A DNA stretch of 64,000 nt from Prochlorococcus sp. AG-347-J06. GTDB lineage: Bacteria; Cyanobacteriota; Cyanobacteriia; PCC-6307; Cyanobiaceae. The stretch lies in NCBI GenBank assembly GCA_003281525.1, contig QCBT01000001.1, positions 1 to 64,000 on the forward strand, given 5' to 3'. The position numbers and the translations under genes were made by a program. Shown piece by piece: positions 1 to 7,252 of this stretch (the stretch's first letter is position 1; each line of letters begins with the position of its first letter). Under the pieces are notes generated by a model that was not told where the DNA came from, made no database searches, and saw only the letters and a list, made by a program, of their open reading frames with translations.

Positions 1-811
1 CAGCCAAATGATTGTGTGTATGAAAAATACCGCCTGCTAATTTAATTAATTTCCCGTGATAACCAAAAAGAATTACAGTTTTAACTTTTTTTATTGCAGC
101 ATCAACTAATAATGGTCCTATCCAATTTCCAATTTTGATAATTGGTAAATTAACATTATAAGTTTTGGCCAAATTTAATCCATTTTCACCAATAACAAAT
201 ATAACTTCCCCTTTAAAATCATTTTGAGTTAACTTTAATAGATTATCTTTAGCCTCTTCTAATTGATCAGGTGAAGCACTCGAATAAGTCTCAGCAGAAG
301 TGCCAATAATAGATAATCCATCAACAATGCCAAATGACTTATTACTAGTTCTTTCTGCTAAAAAAGCCCCATTTGGGAGAATAATTTCTAATTTCAAATT
401 AAAGCCGGAAGGAATACTATCTAATAAATTTTCATATAGAACTTCTTTGGCAAAATTAGAAATGCATATCTCTGATGTATCTTCTTTTATGCCTACACCA
501 GATCCTGCAATGATATTTATTGGAATTGTTTGAACAAGATTATTTAAAGGAATTTTTTCTAGAGAGGCTATTGTCCATATCTCTAAGTTTTGTGTAATGT
601 CAAGATCTAAGCCAGACTTTGCAAAGGTAATTCCTAATGCATGCGTGTCATCATTGAGTAAAGCAACAGAATGAATCTCTATTTTTATTTCTTTTTTTTC
701 ATTAGGAATTTTTATTAGTTCATAATTTTTAAATGGTAGCCCTACTAGTTTATTTAATGCTGACCTAGCAGCTCCAGCAACCCACAAAGGTAAAGAAAAT
801 CCTTTTTTCAA
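1..811 (-). CDS. cbiD: Cobalt-precorrin-5B C1-methyltransferase, partial (3' end outside window)
   Basis: CbiD performs the C1 methylation step of the early-cobalt (anaerobic-type) cobalamin pathway used by cyanobacteria. About 270 codons are present on the minus strand and the frame is open to the left edge, so the C-terminal roughly 100 residues of a typical 360-380 aa CbiD are missing. The N-terminus reads KKGFSLPLWVAGAARSAL, followed by a segment with DDTHALGITFAKSGLDL and later SGVGI and IGNWIGPLLVDAA, characteristic of the family. An in-frame TAG lies just upstream and no ATG follows it, so I chose the TTG at 811; the true start could be another non-ATG codon nearby. It is divergent from the aminotransferase at 872, with 60 bp between. 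Identification is from recognisable family sequence; confident on family, less on start. Confidence 0.88.
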   Translation of the reverse strand, partial: MKKGFSLPLWVAGAARSALNKLVGLPFKNYELIKIPNEKKEIKIEIHSVALLNDDTHALGITFAKSGLDLDITQNLEIWTIASLEKIPLNNLVQTIPINIIAGSGVGIKEDTSEICISNFAKEVLYENLLDSIPSGFNLKLEIILPNGAFLAERTSNKSFGIVDGLSIIGTSAETYSSASPDQLEEAKDNLLKLTQNDFKGEVIFVIGENGLNLAKTYNVNLPIIKIGNWIGPLLVDAAIKKVKTVILFGYHGKLIKLAGGIFHTHNHLA

Positions 812-871
812 ATCAAGTAATTGAAAAATATATAATGAGAACTAATCTAAGAATGACCTATTTAATAAAAA

Positions 872-2035
872 GTGGCCATACAACAAAAATTATCATTGAT
901 GATTCCTGGACCCACACCAGTTCCAGAAAAAGTTTTACAAGCATTAAGTAAACATCCAATAGGCCATCGCAGTAAAGAATTTCAAGCTCTTGTAGAGAGT
1001 ACAACTAAAAATCTAAAGTGGCTTCATCAAACTCAAAATGATGTTCTAACAATCACTGGTAGTGGGACTGCCGCAATGGAAGCTGGAATAATAAATACTT
1101 TAAGTAGAGGAGATAAAGTAATTTGCGGAGAAAATGGAAAATTTGGCGAAAGATGGGTAAAAGTTGCTGAAGAATTTGGTCTGGAAGTAATAAAAATTGA
1201 TTCCGAATGGGGGACTCCACTTGATCCAAAAGAATTCAAAAAGGTATTAGAGGAAGATAAACAAAAAGAAATAAAGGCGGTTATTTTGACTCATTCTGAA
1301 ACCTCAACAGGTGTAATTAATGATTTAGAAACTATTAGTTCATATATTCGTGCACACAACACAGCTTTATCAATTGTTGACTGCGTTACAAGTCTTGGCG
1401 CTTGCAATGTACCAGTAGATGAATGGAAATTAGATATCGTTGCTTCAGGATCACAAAAGGGATATATGATACCTCCAGGGCTTAGCTTTATAGCAGTGAG
1501 CCAAAAAGCATGGGAAGCTGCAGAAAAATCTAATTTACCAAAATTTTATTTGAATTTAAAATCCTACAGAAAAAGTCTTTTAGCTAACAGTAATCCATAC
1601 ACCCCAGCAGTCAATTTAATTTTTGCTTTAGATGAAGCTTTAAAAATGATGAGAGAAGAAGGCTTAGATAACATTTTCCAAAGACACAATAGACACAAAT
1701 TAGCAATGAGCAATGCGGTAAAGGCTTTAAAGCTAAAATTATTTGCTGATGAAAAATGTTTAAGTCCTTCAATTACTGCAATAAAAACTGAAGAAATTGA
1801 TGCTGAAGAATTTAGAAAAACAATAAAGAATAATTTTGATATTCTCCTTGCAGGTGGTCAAGATCATCTGAAGGGAAAAATATTCAGAGTAGGACATTTA
1901 GGTTATATAACTGATAGGGATATTATTACTGTAGTTTCTGCTATGAGTAATACACTTCTCAACCTCGGTAAAATTACAGCCCAACAAGCTGGAGAAGCAT
2001 TAGTTATGGTATCAAAATATCTAGAGAAAAATTAA
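872..2035 (+). CDS. Class V PLP aminotransferase (serine/alanine:glyoxylate aminotransferase type)
   Basis: This 387 aa protein is a fold-type I PLP enzyme of the serine:pyruvate / alanine:glyoxylate aminotransferase family, probably acting in photorespiratory glyoxylate or serine metabolism. Visible landmarks are the N-terminal MIPGPTPVP, the TGSGTAAMEAG cofactor-phosphate loop (about 62-72), D170 in the SIVDCVTS motif that would contact the pyridine nitrogen, and SGSQKG with the Schiff-base Lys at about 196. Length is normal. The start is GTG at 872 in a frame that continues without break; an ATG at 899 is a weaker alternative because it would remove residues leading into the PGPT motif. 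Older genome annotations label this family 'soluble hydrogenase small subunit', which the motifs do not support. Exact amino donor cannot be decided from sequence. Confidence 0.9.
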   Translation: MAIQQKLSLMIPGPTPVPEKVLQALSKHPIGHRSKEFQALVESTTKNLKWLHQTQNDVLTITGSGTAAMEAGIINTLSRGDKVICGENGKFGERWVKVAEEFGLEVIKIDSEWGTPLDPKEFKKVLEEDKQKEIKAVILTHSETSTGVINDLETISSYIRAHNTALSIVDCVTSLGACNVPVDEWKLDIVASGSQKGYMIPPGLSFIAVSQKAWEAAEKSNLPKFYLNLKSYRKSLLANSNPYTPAVNLIFALDEALKMMREEGLDNIFQRHNRHKLAMSNAVKALKLKLFADEKCLSPSITAIKTEEIDAEEFRKTIKNNFDILLAGGQDHLKGKIFRVGHLGYITDRDIITVVSAMSNTLLNLGKITAQQAGEALVMVSKYLEKN

Positions 2036-2036
2036 G

Positions 2037-2234
2037 TTAAGTTCCTGGTTCTTCAACATTTCCACCTAATTCAACAATCTTTTTTTTAAGAACGATTGAT
2101 TTTTTTTCATCACCTTTGGTTTGCGCTATTGCAAGGGCAAACTCTAATTTTTCGAGCTGATGGCCACCCTCAAAAAAAGATAGTTTTTTCTTTATGCGGT
2201 TTTTATTATCTTTGTAAGAAATTTGTGAAGACAT
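2037..2234 (-). CDS. Small conserved-type hypothetical protein
   Basis: A 65 aa basic protein beginning MSSQISYKDNKNRIKKKL, with a central helix-prone stretch (EKLEFALAIAQTKGD) and an acidic-to-Gly C-terminus. It ends one base after the stop of the convergent aminotransferase, so the two genes are packed tail to tail. No signal peptide, membrane segment or metal motif is visible. I do not recognise a function; the composition (Lys-rich, few hydrophobics outside one helix) suggests a small soluble, possibly nucleic-acid or ribosome-associated protein, but that is only inference. Real gene status is supported by tight packing and by having its own space not overlapped by another gene. Confidence 0.6.
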   Translation of the reverse strand: MSSQISYKDNKNRIKKKLSFFEGGHQLEKLEFALAIAQTKGDEKKSIVLKKKIVELGGNVEEPGT

Positions 2235-2368
2235 AAAAAATTCATGCTTTAGTTAATATTATGCCAATAAAAGGGGACATTATGAGAGGAAACTAAAAAT
2301 ATTATTTGAGTATAATCTTAAACAAAAAAAATTTTTTCTAATATTATGTTCTAACATCCTTGAAACTT

Positions 2369-2881
2369 ATGCCTAACATAAATTTAATCTATTATCTTTT
2401 GGCAGGTTGTATTTTTGGAGCTTTAGCTCTAAAAACAGGCATTCCTGCGGCTCCTCTAGCAGGTGCTTTAATAGGCGCAAGCATACTTAGCATAAGTGGC
2501 AAAGTCGACATCGCAGAGTGGCCAGTAGGAACAAGAACAATTTTAGAAATCGGAATCGGAACAGTCATTGGTACATCATTAACAAAAGACTCACTAATTG
2601 ATATTCAAAATTTATGGAGGCCAGCTATATTAATAACCTTCACTTTAGTTATCACTGGATTAGCAATTGGATTATGGACAAGCAGATTACTTAATATAGA
2701 TATCATTACAACAATTCTAGGAGCTGCACCAGGAGGAATTAGCGGAATGAGTCTTGTAGGGTCTGAGTACGGAGTTGGGCCTGCGGTGGCAACATTACAC
2801 GCTGTAAGATTGATTACTGTACTCTTAATTCTTCCTTTAGTTGTGAAATGCTTGAATATATTTGGGGTGATTAAATCTTAA
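2369..2881 (+). CDS. AbrB-type membrane protein, single-repeat (half-length)
   Basis: A 170 aa integral membrane protein with about five hydrophobic segments. The motif TILGAAPGGISGMSLVG (about 115-131) and the following VATLHAVRLITVLLILPLVV are typical of the Gram-negative 'AbrB duplication' membrane family, sometimes called putative ammonia monooxygenase. Family members usually carry two such repeats in about 350 aa; this one has a single repeat, so it would have to act as a dimer or with another half-size partner. The ATG at 2369 is preferred; a TTG at 2360 in the same frame would add three residues. No transporter substrate can be inferred. The name AbrB here is unrelated in function to the Bacillus transition-state regulator. 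Confidence 0.8.
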   Translation: MPNINLIYYLLAGCIFGALALKTGIPAAPLAGALIGASILSISGKVDIAEWPVGTRTILEIGIGTVIGTSLTKDSLIDIQNLWRPAILITFTLVITGLAIGLWTSRLLNIDIITTILGAAPGGISGMSLVGSEYGVGPAVATLHAVRLITVLLILPLVVKCLNIFGVIKS

Positions 2882-2937
2882 ATTTCTATAGACATATTCA
2901 CAATAAAAGATATTTTTAAATAGAAGATAAAAGCCTA

Positions 2938-3402
2938 ATGCAAAGATTAAAAAAGAAAAAACTAATACCATTAGCTTTGGGAATTTTCGCTCCTCTAACC
3001 CTTACTATGCCAAGAGTAAATGCAAGTACATTTGGAGCAGAAATTTTTTGTACTATGAGAGATGGAGGAAACGATCATGAAAGTAGTTGGGATGCAGCTT
3101 ATACGTATATAAAAAAACAAAAGGGAGGGCTCTTTAAAGTTTCGCCTAAAAATGCAGCAGCGCAAATTACAGAAACAGTTATAAGAGAAAGAGAAAAATT
3201 TAGTTATTGTATTGAATATTTAGATAATCTTCATCCAAATAGAAAACTAATACGAGATTTAGAAAAAGAAGAAAAAAGAAAAGAAAAAGAAGCAAAAGAT
3301 AGAGAAAACAAAAGAAATAGATTAAAAAAAGAATTAGAAGAAGCTAATGAAGAAATTTCTGAAGAATTTACGGATGAAACACTTGATAGATATAGTTATT
3401 AA
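2938..3402 (+). CDS. Secreted hypothetical protein with Lys/Glu-rich C-terminal coil
   Basis: This 154 aa protein starts with a clear export signal: a basic n-region (MQRLKKKK), a hydrophobic core (LIPLALGIFAPLTLTM) and a likely cleavage after VNAS at about residue 30. The mature part has two Cys (in EIFCTMRDGG and in YCIEYLDNL) that could form a disulfide in the periplasm, and a short folded region to about residue 100. Residues about 105-145 are a charged K/E/R-rich helix, predicted coiled coil, ending in an acidic tail. It stands alone between the AbrB-type gene and a structured intergenic region. I do not recognise a function; it resembles small secreted proteins of unknown role in picocyanobacteria. 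Confidence 0.72.
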   Translation: MQRLKKKKLIPLALGIFAPLTLTMPRVNASTFGAEIFCTMRDGGNDHESSWDAAYTYIKKQKGGLFKVSPKNAAAQITETVIREREKFSYCIEYLDNLHPNRKLIRDLEKEEKRKEKEAKDRENKRNRLKKELEEANEEISEEFTDETLDRYSY

Positions 3403-3404
3403 TT

Positions 3405-3432
3405 AAAAGTTCTAAAAGATAATAACTTTTTT
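3405..3432 (+). terminator. Possible AT-rich intrinsic terminator
   Basis: Immediately after the stop of the secreted hypothetical, AAAAGTT (3405-3411) can pair with AACTTTT (3424-3430) around a 12-base loop, followed by two further T residues. The stem is A/T-rich and weak, so this is only a candidate rho-independent terminator. Confidence 0.3.
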
Positions 3433-3440
3433 AAATTTTA

Positions 3441-3460
3441 TAGATACTATTTTGTATCTA
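3441..3460. repeat. Perfect 7-bp stem-loop
   Basis: TAGATAC and GTATCTA form a perfect 7-bp stem around a six-base loop (TATTTT). It has no U-run on either side, so it is either a part of a composite terminator for the upstream gene or an operator-like element ahead of the HNH nuclease gene. Confidence 0.4.
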
Positions 3461-3503
3461 AACACACTAAATAATATTTTTACTGTCAAATTTAAGCTAA
3501 AAA

Positions 3504-3550
3504 AAATAAATAAACGTTGACTTTTAATATTTTCAAGCGATTATTTATTT
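3504..3550. repeat. 10-bp A/T inverted repeat around a possible promoter
   Basis: AAATAAATAA (3504-3513) is repeated in inverted form as TTATTTATTT (3541-3550) with 27 bp between. The intervening DNA contains TTGACT (3517-3522), a good -35 match, with weak A/T-rich -10 candidates near 3540-3547 and the HNH gene start at 3566. The repeat may simply reflect A/T richness; the promoter assignment is inference. Confidence 0.3.
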
Positions 3551-3565
3551 AACTAAATATTCTGA

Positions 3566-3967
3566 ATGCATATTAATGATGCGGTGTTTCTAGAGGATTT
3601 ATGTCCCAAGTTCAGATTTAGACAATGGCGAAAATCTATTCATAAATTTACTGGAAAAAGTTGTATATATTGCGGAAATCCATCTGAATCTATTGACCAT
3701 GTAATACCACGAAGCCAAGGAGGATTAAGTACAACAGAAAACTGCGTCCCTGCTTGTCTTTCATGTAATGGGGATAAATCAGATGAAAATGCTTTGTATT
3801 GGTATAGGAGGCAAAAATTTTATGATCCCCGAAGAGCAATGGCTATAAGAGCTTGGTTAGAAGGAGATTTAAGGTTAGCCATTAGATTACTACAATGGGC
3901 TAATCCTAATTTTAAGGTAAAAAATAAAAATTACATAAAAGATGAATCAGAATATAAAGCAGCTTGA
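3566..3967 (+). CDS. HNH endonuclease family protein
   Basis: A 133 aa small nuclease-family protein. A zinc site is visible as C33xxC36 (CIYCG) and C64xxC67 (CLSCN), bracketing the HNH core: D44-H45 followed by I-P-R-S-x-G-G, then N59 and N68. The C-terminal portion is a positively charged helical region containing YWYRRQKFYDPRRAMAIRAW. Stand-alone HNH proteins of this size are widespread in cyanobacteria and are not in mobile elements; there is no intron, intein or toxin partner nearby here. The biological substrate is unknown. The ATG at 3566 is the first in frame and leaves the whole domain intact. Its stop directly abuts the stop of the convergent small ORF at 3968. Confidence 0.87.
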   Translation: MHINDAVFLEDLCPKFRFRQWRKSIHKFTGKSCIYCGNPSESIDHVIPRSQGGLSTTENCVPACLSCNGDKSDENALYWYRRQKFYDPRRAMAIRAWLEGDLRLAIRLLQWANPNFKVKNKNYIKDESEYKAA

Positions 3968-4198
3968 TTACCAAACATTACATATTTTTCTAGAGTTGTA
4001 ACTTTCACATATATTTTCCAATTCTTTCGGTGATTCTGGGAATATTAAAATTGTCAAAAATGAAATAAGAAAGACAAATAACTTTTGGTAGAATTTAAAA
4101 CTAACTAAACATATTTCTTTCTCTACAAAACAGGAGTAACTTTTGCTGATACAGAAAGTTTTTGATTTTAAATCGGGTTCGAAAGCTGTCTTCATCAT
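3968..4198 (-). CDS. Small hypothetical membrane protein
   Basis: A 76 aa reading frame on the minus strand with a hydrophilic N-terminus, one hydrophobic segment (LFVFLISFLTILIFP, about 40-54) and a C-terminal stretch ENICESYNSRKICNVW carrying two spaced Cys. The Cys-x-x-Tyr-Asn...Cys-x-Val/Trp ending resembles small exported proteins I associate with picocyanobacteria. No ATG, GTG or TTG occurs downstream of the first two Met codons before the membrane segment, so the start at 4198 (or 4195) is forced. It fills the gap between the HNH gene and the divergent epimerase gene (32 bp upstream). Coding status is plausible but not certain. Confidence 0.5.
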   Translation of the reverse strand: MMKTAFEPDLKSKTFCISKSYSCFVEKEICLVSFKFYQKLFVFLISFLTILIFPESPKELENICESYNSRKICNVW

Positions 4199-4230
4199 TA
4201 ATTAATACATATGTACTACTATAACCCAAA

Positions 4231-5109
4231 ATGAAGAGCCCTGCAAATTTAATCGGAAATAAAAAAAAATTTTTAGTCTTGGGATGTGGTTTCAGCGGTA
4301 GTTTTTTTGCAAAAACTATTAGAAAATTCGGTTGCACTGTTTTAACAAGCTCAAGATCTGCAAGCAAAGATCCCAATAGTTTTATTTTCAACAGTGAAAA
4401 CGGAGTTGTTCCTGATGAAAAAATTTTTGATGGAGTTACGCATATTCTTAGTTGCATTCCTCCTGACAAAAATGGTAATGATCCCGTACTAAAAAGCCTT
4501 CAAAGTAAACTAATAGATTTACCCCTTGAATGGGTTGGATATTTATCTACAACAGGAGTATATGGAAATACTGAAGGTGGTTGGGTTTCTGAGATAGATC
4601 AGCCTAATCCTGTGCAAAAAAGAAGTCAGAATAGATTAAATTGCGAAAAAAAATGGATTGAATCTAGTTTGCCCGTACAAATTTTTAGATTACCCGGTAT
4701 CTATGGACCTGGAAGATCCACGTTTGAAGCAATCAAAAATCAAAAAATTCGAGTTATCCTAAAAAAAGCTCAAGTATTTTCAAGAGTTCATGTTGCTGAT
4801 ATTACGCATGCGATTATTTTTTTATTACAAAATAAAGATTATTTAAAGTTTCACCAAATCATTAATATTGCAGATGATGAACCCTGTTCTCAAATAGAAG
4901 TTATCCAATATTGCTACGATTTACTTGGTTTAAGAATGCCAAAGCCAAAATTATTTGACAATGTAAAAGATGAATTATCACCTATCGCTCAATCTTTTTG
5001 GATGGAAAATAGGCGAGTTTCAAACAAACTTTTATGCGAAATACTTGGATATAAACTAATTTATAAAAACTATAAATTAGGCTTAAAAAATTGCTATCTA
5101 AACAGTTAA
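4231..5109 (+). CDS. NAD(P)-binding epimerase/dehydratase-like protein (atypical SDR)
   Basis: A 292 aa protein with an N-terminal Rossmann dinucleotide site GCGFSG (G18-x-G20-x-x-G23) and the extended-SDR landmark STTGVYGNTEGGWVSE (about 106-121), matching the atypical YeeZ-like branch of NAD-dependent epimerase/dehydratase proteins. The classical YxxxK catalytic pair is not in the usual place, as in other atypical SDRs, so a catalytic role is unproven. A later FRLPGIYGPGRS segment (about 152-163) is the usual substrate-side loop. It lies 22 bp upstream of pdxA on the same strand and may be cotranscribed with it. Substrate unknown. Confidence 0.82.
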   Translation: MKSPANLIGNKKKFLVLGCGFSGSFFAKTIRKFGCTVLTSSRSASKDPNSFIFNSENGVVPDEKIFDGVTHILSCIPPDKNGNDPVLKSLQSKLIDLPLEWVGYLSTTGVYGNTEGGWVSEIDQPNPVQKRSQNRLNCEKKWIESSLPVQIFRLPGIYGPGRSTFEAIKNQKIRVILKKAQVFSRVHVADITHAIIFLLQNKDYLKFHQIINIADDEPCSQIEVIQYCYDLLGLRMPKPKLFDNVKDELSPIAQSFWMENRRVSNKLLCEILGYKLIYKNYKLGLKNCYLNS

Positions 5110-5131
5110 AAAAATACATTAGAAACTTTCT

Positions 5132-6166
5132 ATGAATTTTCAAAATACAAATAAAATATTGAAGATAGTAATAAGCGTTGGTGATGAATCAGGCATTGGA
5201 CCTGAAATACTCTTAAAAGCACTTTGTTCTAATCAGATTCCAAAAAATATTGACTTTATACTAGTTGGATCAAAAAAAAATCTACAAAATACATATGAAT
5301 ATCTTAGATCATTAGGATTAGAAAACCTTGCAAATCCTAAAAATTTCAAGATGCATGATCTCGAAATTTTTTCTTCAGATAATGACCCTAAATTAAGTTA
5401 CGGCAATTCAAGTTTTCAATATTTAACAAAAGCAATAGAAATTGTTAAACAATATCCCAATTCAGCACTTGTAACAGGACCAATTTGCAAGAAATCATGG
5501 TCTCTGGCAGGTCATTACTTCTCTGGTCAAACTGAAGTACTAGCAAAATCATGTGGAGTAAAAAACGTTGGCATGCTATTCACAGCTAAATCACCAATTA
5601 CAGGTTGGAGATTTAATACTTTATTAGCCACAACCCACATAGCCCTTTCTGAGGTTCCCAAGAAATTAACTACAGAATTAATCCACTCCAAATTGGATCT
5701 TTTCAAGAAATTTTGTAATACCTATACTGATAAACCTAGTTTAAAAGTAGCTGGATTAAACCCTCACGCTGGCGAAGAGGGAATTTTAGGTCGTGAAGAG
5801 AAAGATTGGCTCAATGATGCATTAATTACTTGGAATGCAAAGAATAGAGGCATTGAATTATTAGGCCCTTTATCACCAGATAGTTGCTGGAATTCTTCGG
5901 CAAAAGCTTGGAATGACAAAAATGCTAAAAAGCATGATGGCATTCTTGCTATGTATCATGATCAAGGTCTAATACCAATGAAGGTGATAGCTCTTAATTA
6001 TTCAGTCAATACCACAATCGGATTACCTTTTATAAGAACATCTCCTGATCATGGAACTGGATTTGATATTGCTGGCAAAGGAATTGCTCAATCCCAGAGC
6101 ATGATTGAGGCTATTAAGACTGCAATTGAAATGACTAACAATTCAAGACTGCTTAACACGCATTAA
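5132..6166 (+). CDS. pdxA: 4-hydroxythreonine-4-phosphate dehydrogenase
   Basis: PdxA oxidises 4-phosphohydroxy-L-threonine in the DXP-dependent pyridoxal phosphate pathway. The 344 aa sequence has the family N-terminus SVGDESGIGPEI (about 15-26), LVTGPICK, and the three metal-ligand His contexts TTHIALSEVP, GLNPHAGEEG and MYHDQGLIPMK, followed by TIGLPFIRTSPDHGTGFDIAG. Length is slightly above the usual 330 aa owing to a short N-terminal extension. Its 3' end overlaps the end of convergent accB by 24 bp. The upstream epimerase-like gene is close enough for a shared transcript. Confidence 0.96.
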   Translation: MNFQNTNKILKIVISVGDESGIGPEILLKALCSNQIPKNIDFILVGSKKNLQNTYEYLRSLGLENLANPKNFKMHDLEIFSSDNDPKLSYGNSSFQYLTKAIEIVKQYPNSALVTGPICKKSWSLAGHYFSGQTEVLAKSCGVKNVGMLFTAKSPITGWRFNTLLATTHIALSEVPKKLTTELIHSKLDLFKKFCNTYTDKPSLKVAGLNPHAGEEGILGREEKDWLNDALITWNAKNRGIELLGPLSPDSCWNSSAKAWNDKNAKKHDGILAMYHDQGLIPMKVIALNYSVNTTIGLPFIRTSPDHGTGFDIAGKGIAQSQSMIEAIKTAIEMTNNSRLLNTH

Positions 6167-6649
6167 AACTTGACCAAATTCAACTGGTGTTCCATTTTCA
6201 ACGAGAATCTCTACTATTTCAGCATTAAATTCAGATTCAATTTCATTCATTAACTTCATTGCTTCCAAAATACAAATAGTTTGACCGACCTTAACGTTAT
6301 TCCCTACTTCGACGAATGGCTCCTCACCAGGCGCTGCAGCCCGATAAAATGTCCCAACCATAGGAGAAGTAATTTCTGTTAGATCAGAGCGTCCTGGGGG
6401 CGCCACCTGAGGTACTTCAGGCTCATTAACTATAGAAATATTATCATTAATAGTTTTTTGATTAGCAATTGTTTGCTTATCGAATGAAGTATTAGAAACT
6501 AAATTATTAATAACTTGATTTTGATCAAATACATTCCTTTTTATTTCGAGTTTAAAATCCTCTCCCTCTAGTGAGAACTCTTGTATATCACTTGTAGAGA
6601 TTTTCTCTATTAAGCGATTTAAGTCTTCATGATCTAATTTCATAGCCAT
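6143..6649 (-). CDS. accB: Acetyl-CoA carboxylase biotin carboxyl carrier protein
   Basis: BCCP carries biotin between the carboxylase and carboxyltransferase parts of acetyl-CoA carboxylase in fatty acid synthesis. The 168 aa protein has the usual three parts: an N-terminal domain (EDFKLEIKRN), a flexible Asn/Pro linker (about 45-88), and the biotinyl domain with the thumb SPMVGTFYRAAAPGEEPFV and the biotinylated Lys (about 132) in EAMKLMNEIE. The start overlaps the efp stop by one base (TAATG), strongly suggesting translational coupling with efp; this efp-accB order is common in cyanobacteria. The 3' end overlaps the end of pdxA by 24 bp on the other strand. Confidence 0.96.
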   Translation of the reverse strand: MAMKLDHEDLNRLIEKISTSDIQEFSLEGEDFKLEIKRNVFDQNQVINNLVSNTSFDKQTIANQKTINDNISIVNEPEVPQVAPPGRSDLTEITSPMVGTFYRAAAPGEEPFVEVGNNVKVGQTICILEAMKLMNEIESEFNAEIVEILVENGTPVEFGQVLMRVKQS

Positions 6650-7209
6650 TAATTTTCACGTCCAAGATAACTGTCATTACGGGTATCAACTTTAATCATT
6701 TCTCCAACAGAAATAAATAAAGGAACCATAACTTGAGCACCTGTTTCTAGAATAGCTGGTTTAGTGCCCCCACTAGCAGTATCTCCTTTAACTCCAGGAT
6801 CTGTCTCTGTAACTTTCAAAGTAATAGATATTGGTAGTTCCACTTCTAAAACTTTACCATTATGAAAAACTACATTAACCTCCATTCCCTCTTTCAAATA
6901 CTTTGCACCTTTACCGATTTGTTGAGAGGTGAGTCTAGTCTCTTCAAAACTTGTCATATCCATAAAAACATAATCACCAGACTCCACATAAGTATGCTGC
7001 AGGTTAGACTTCTCAAGGATAGCCTGCTGTACTGATTCTCCGGCTCGAAAAGTTTTTTCAACTACGTTGCCGCTTTGAACTGATTTTAATTTTGTTCGCA
7101 CGAAAGCAGAACCCTTACCAGGCTTGACATGTAGAAATTCTACAACACGCCAAACTTGTCCATCCAATTCGATGGTGGTACCTGTGCGAAAATCGTTACT
7201 GGAAATCAT
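6649..7209 (-). CDS. efp: Elongation factor P
   Basis: EF-P relieves ribosome stalling at polyproline. The chosen start gives [17 protein letters not shown] and 186 aa, the normal length; an upstream in-frame Met at 7245 would add 12 residues not expected for the family. The tip loop reads [10 protein letters not shown] with the potentially modified Lys at about 32. All three beta-barrel domains appear present, ending in [18 protein letters not shown]. It is the first gene of an efp-accB unit (stop and start share a base) and is divergent from the cyclophilin gene, with only 43 bp between the two starts. Confidence 0.96.
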   Translation of the reverse strand: MISSNDFRTGTTIELDGQVWRVVEFLHVKPGKGSAFVRTKLKSVQSGNVVEKTFRAGESVQQAILEKSNLQHTYVESGDYVFMDMTSFEETRLTSQQIGKGAKYLKEGMEVNVVFHNGKVLEVELPISITLKVTETDPGVKGDTASGGTKPAILETGAQVMVPLFISVGEMIKVDTRNDSYLGREN

Positions 7210-7252
7210 TCCTGTATTACATCCCCAAGGATCATAAACCTGCAAGAGTGCT

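Noticed and set aside
300..533. 77 aa plus-strand reading frame
   Set aside because: Lies wholly antisense to cbiD, whose minus-strand translation is clearly family-specific; no homologous look to the plus frame.
3566..3967. HNH nuclease as a sign of a homing intron or mobile element
   Set aside because: No intron boundaries, direct repeats or disrupted host gene around it; the protein matches stand-alone cyanobacterial HNH proteins.
4101..4469. 122 aa minus-strand reading frame over the start of the epimerase-like gene
   Set aside because: It is the shadow of the well-supported plus-strand NAD(P)-binding protein and also conflicts with the 3968-4198 ORF.
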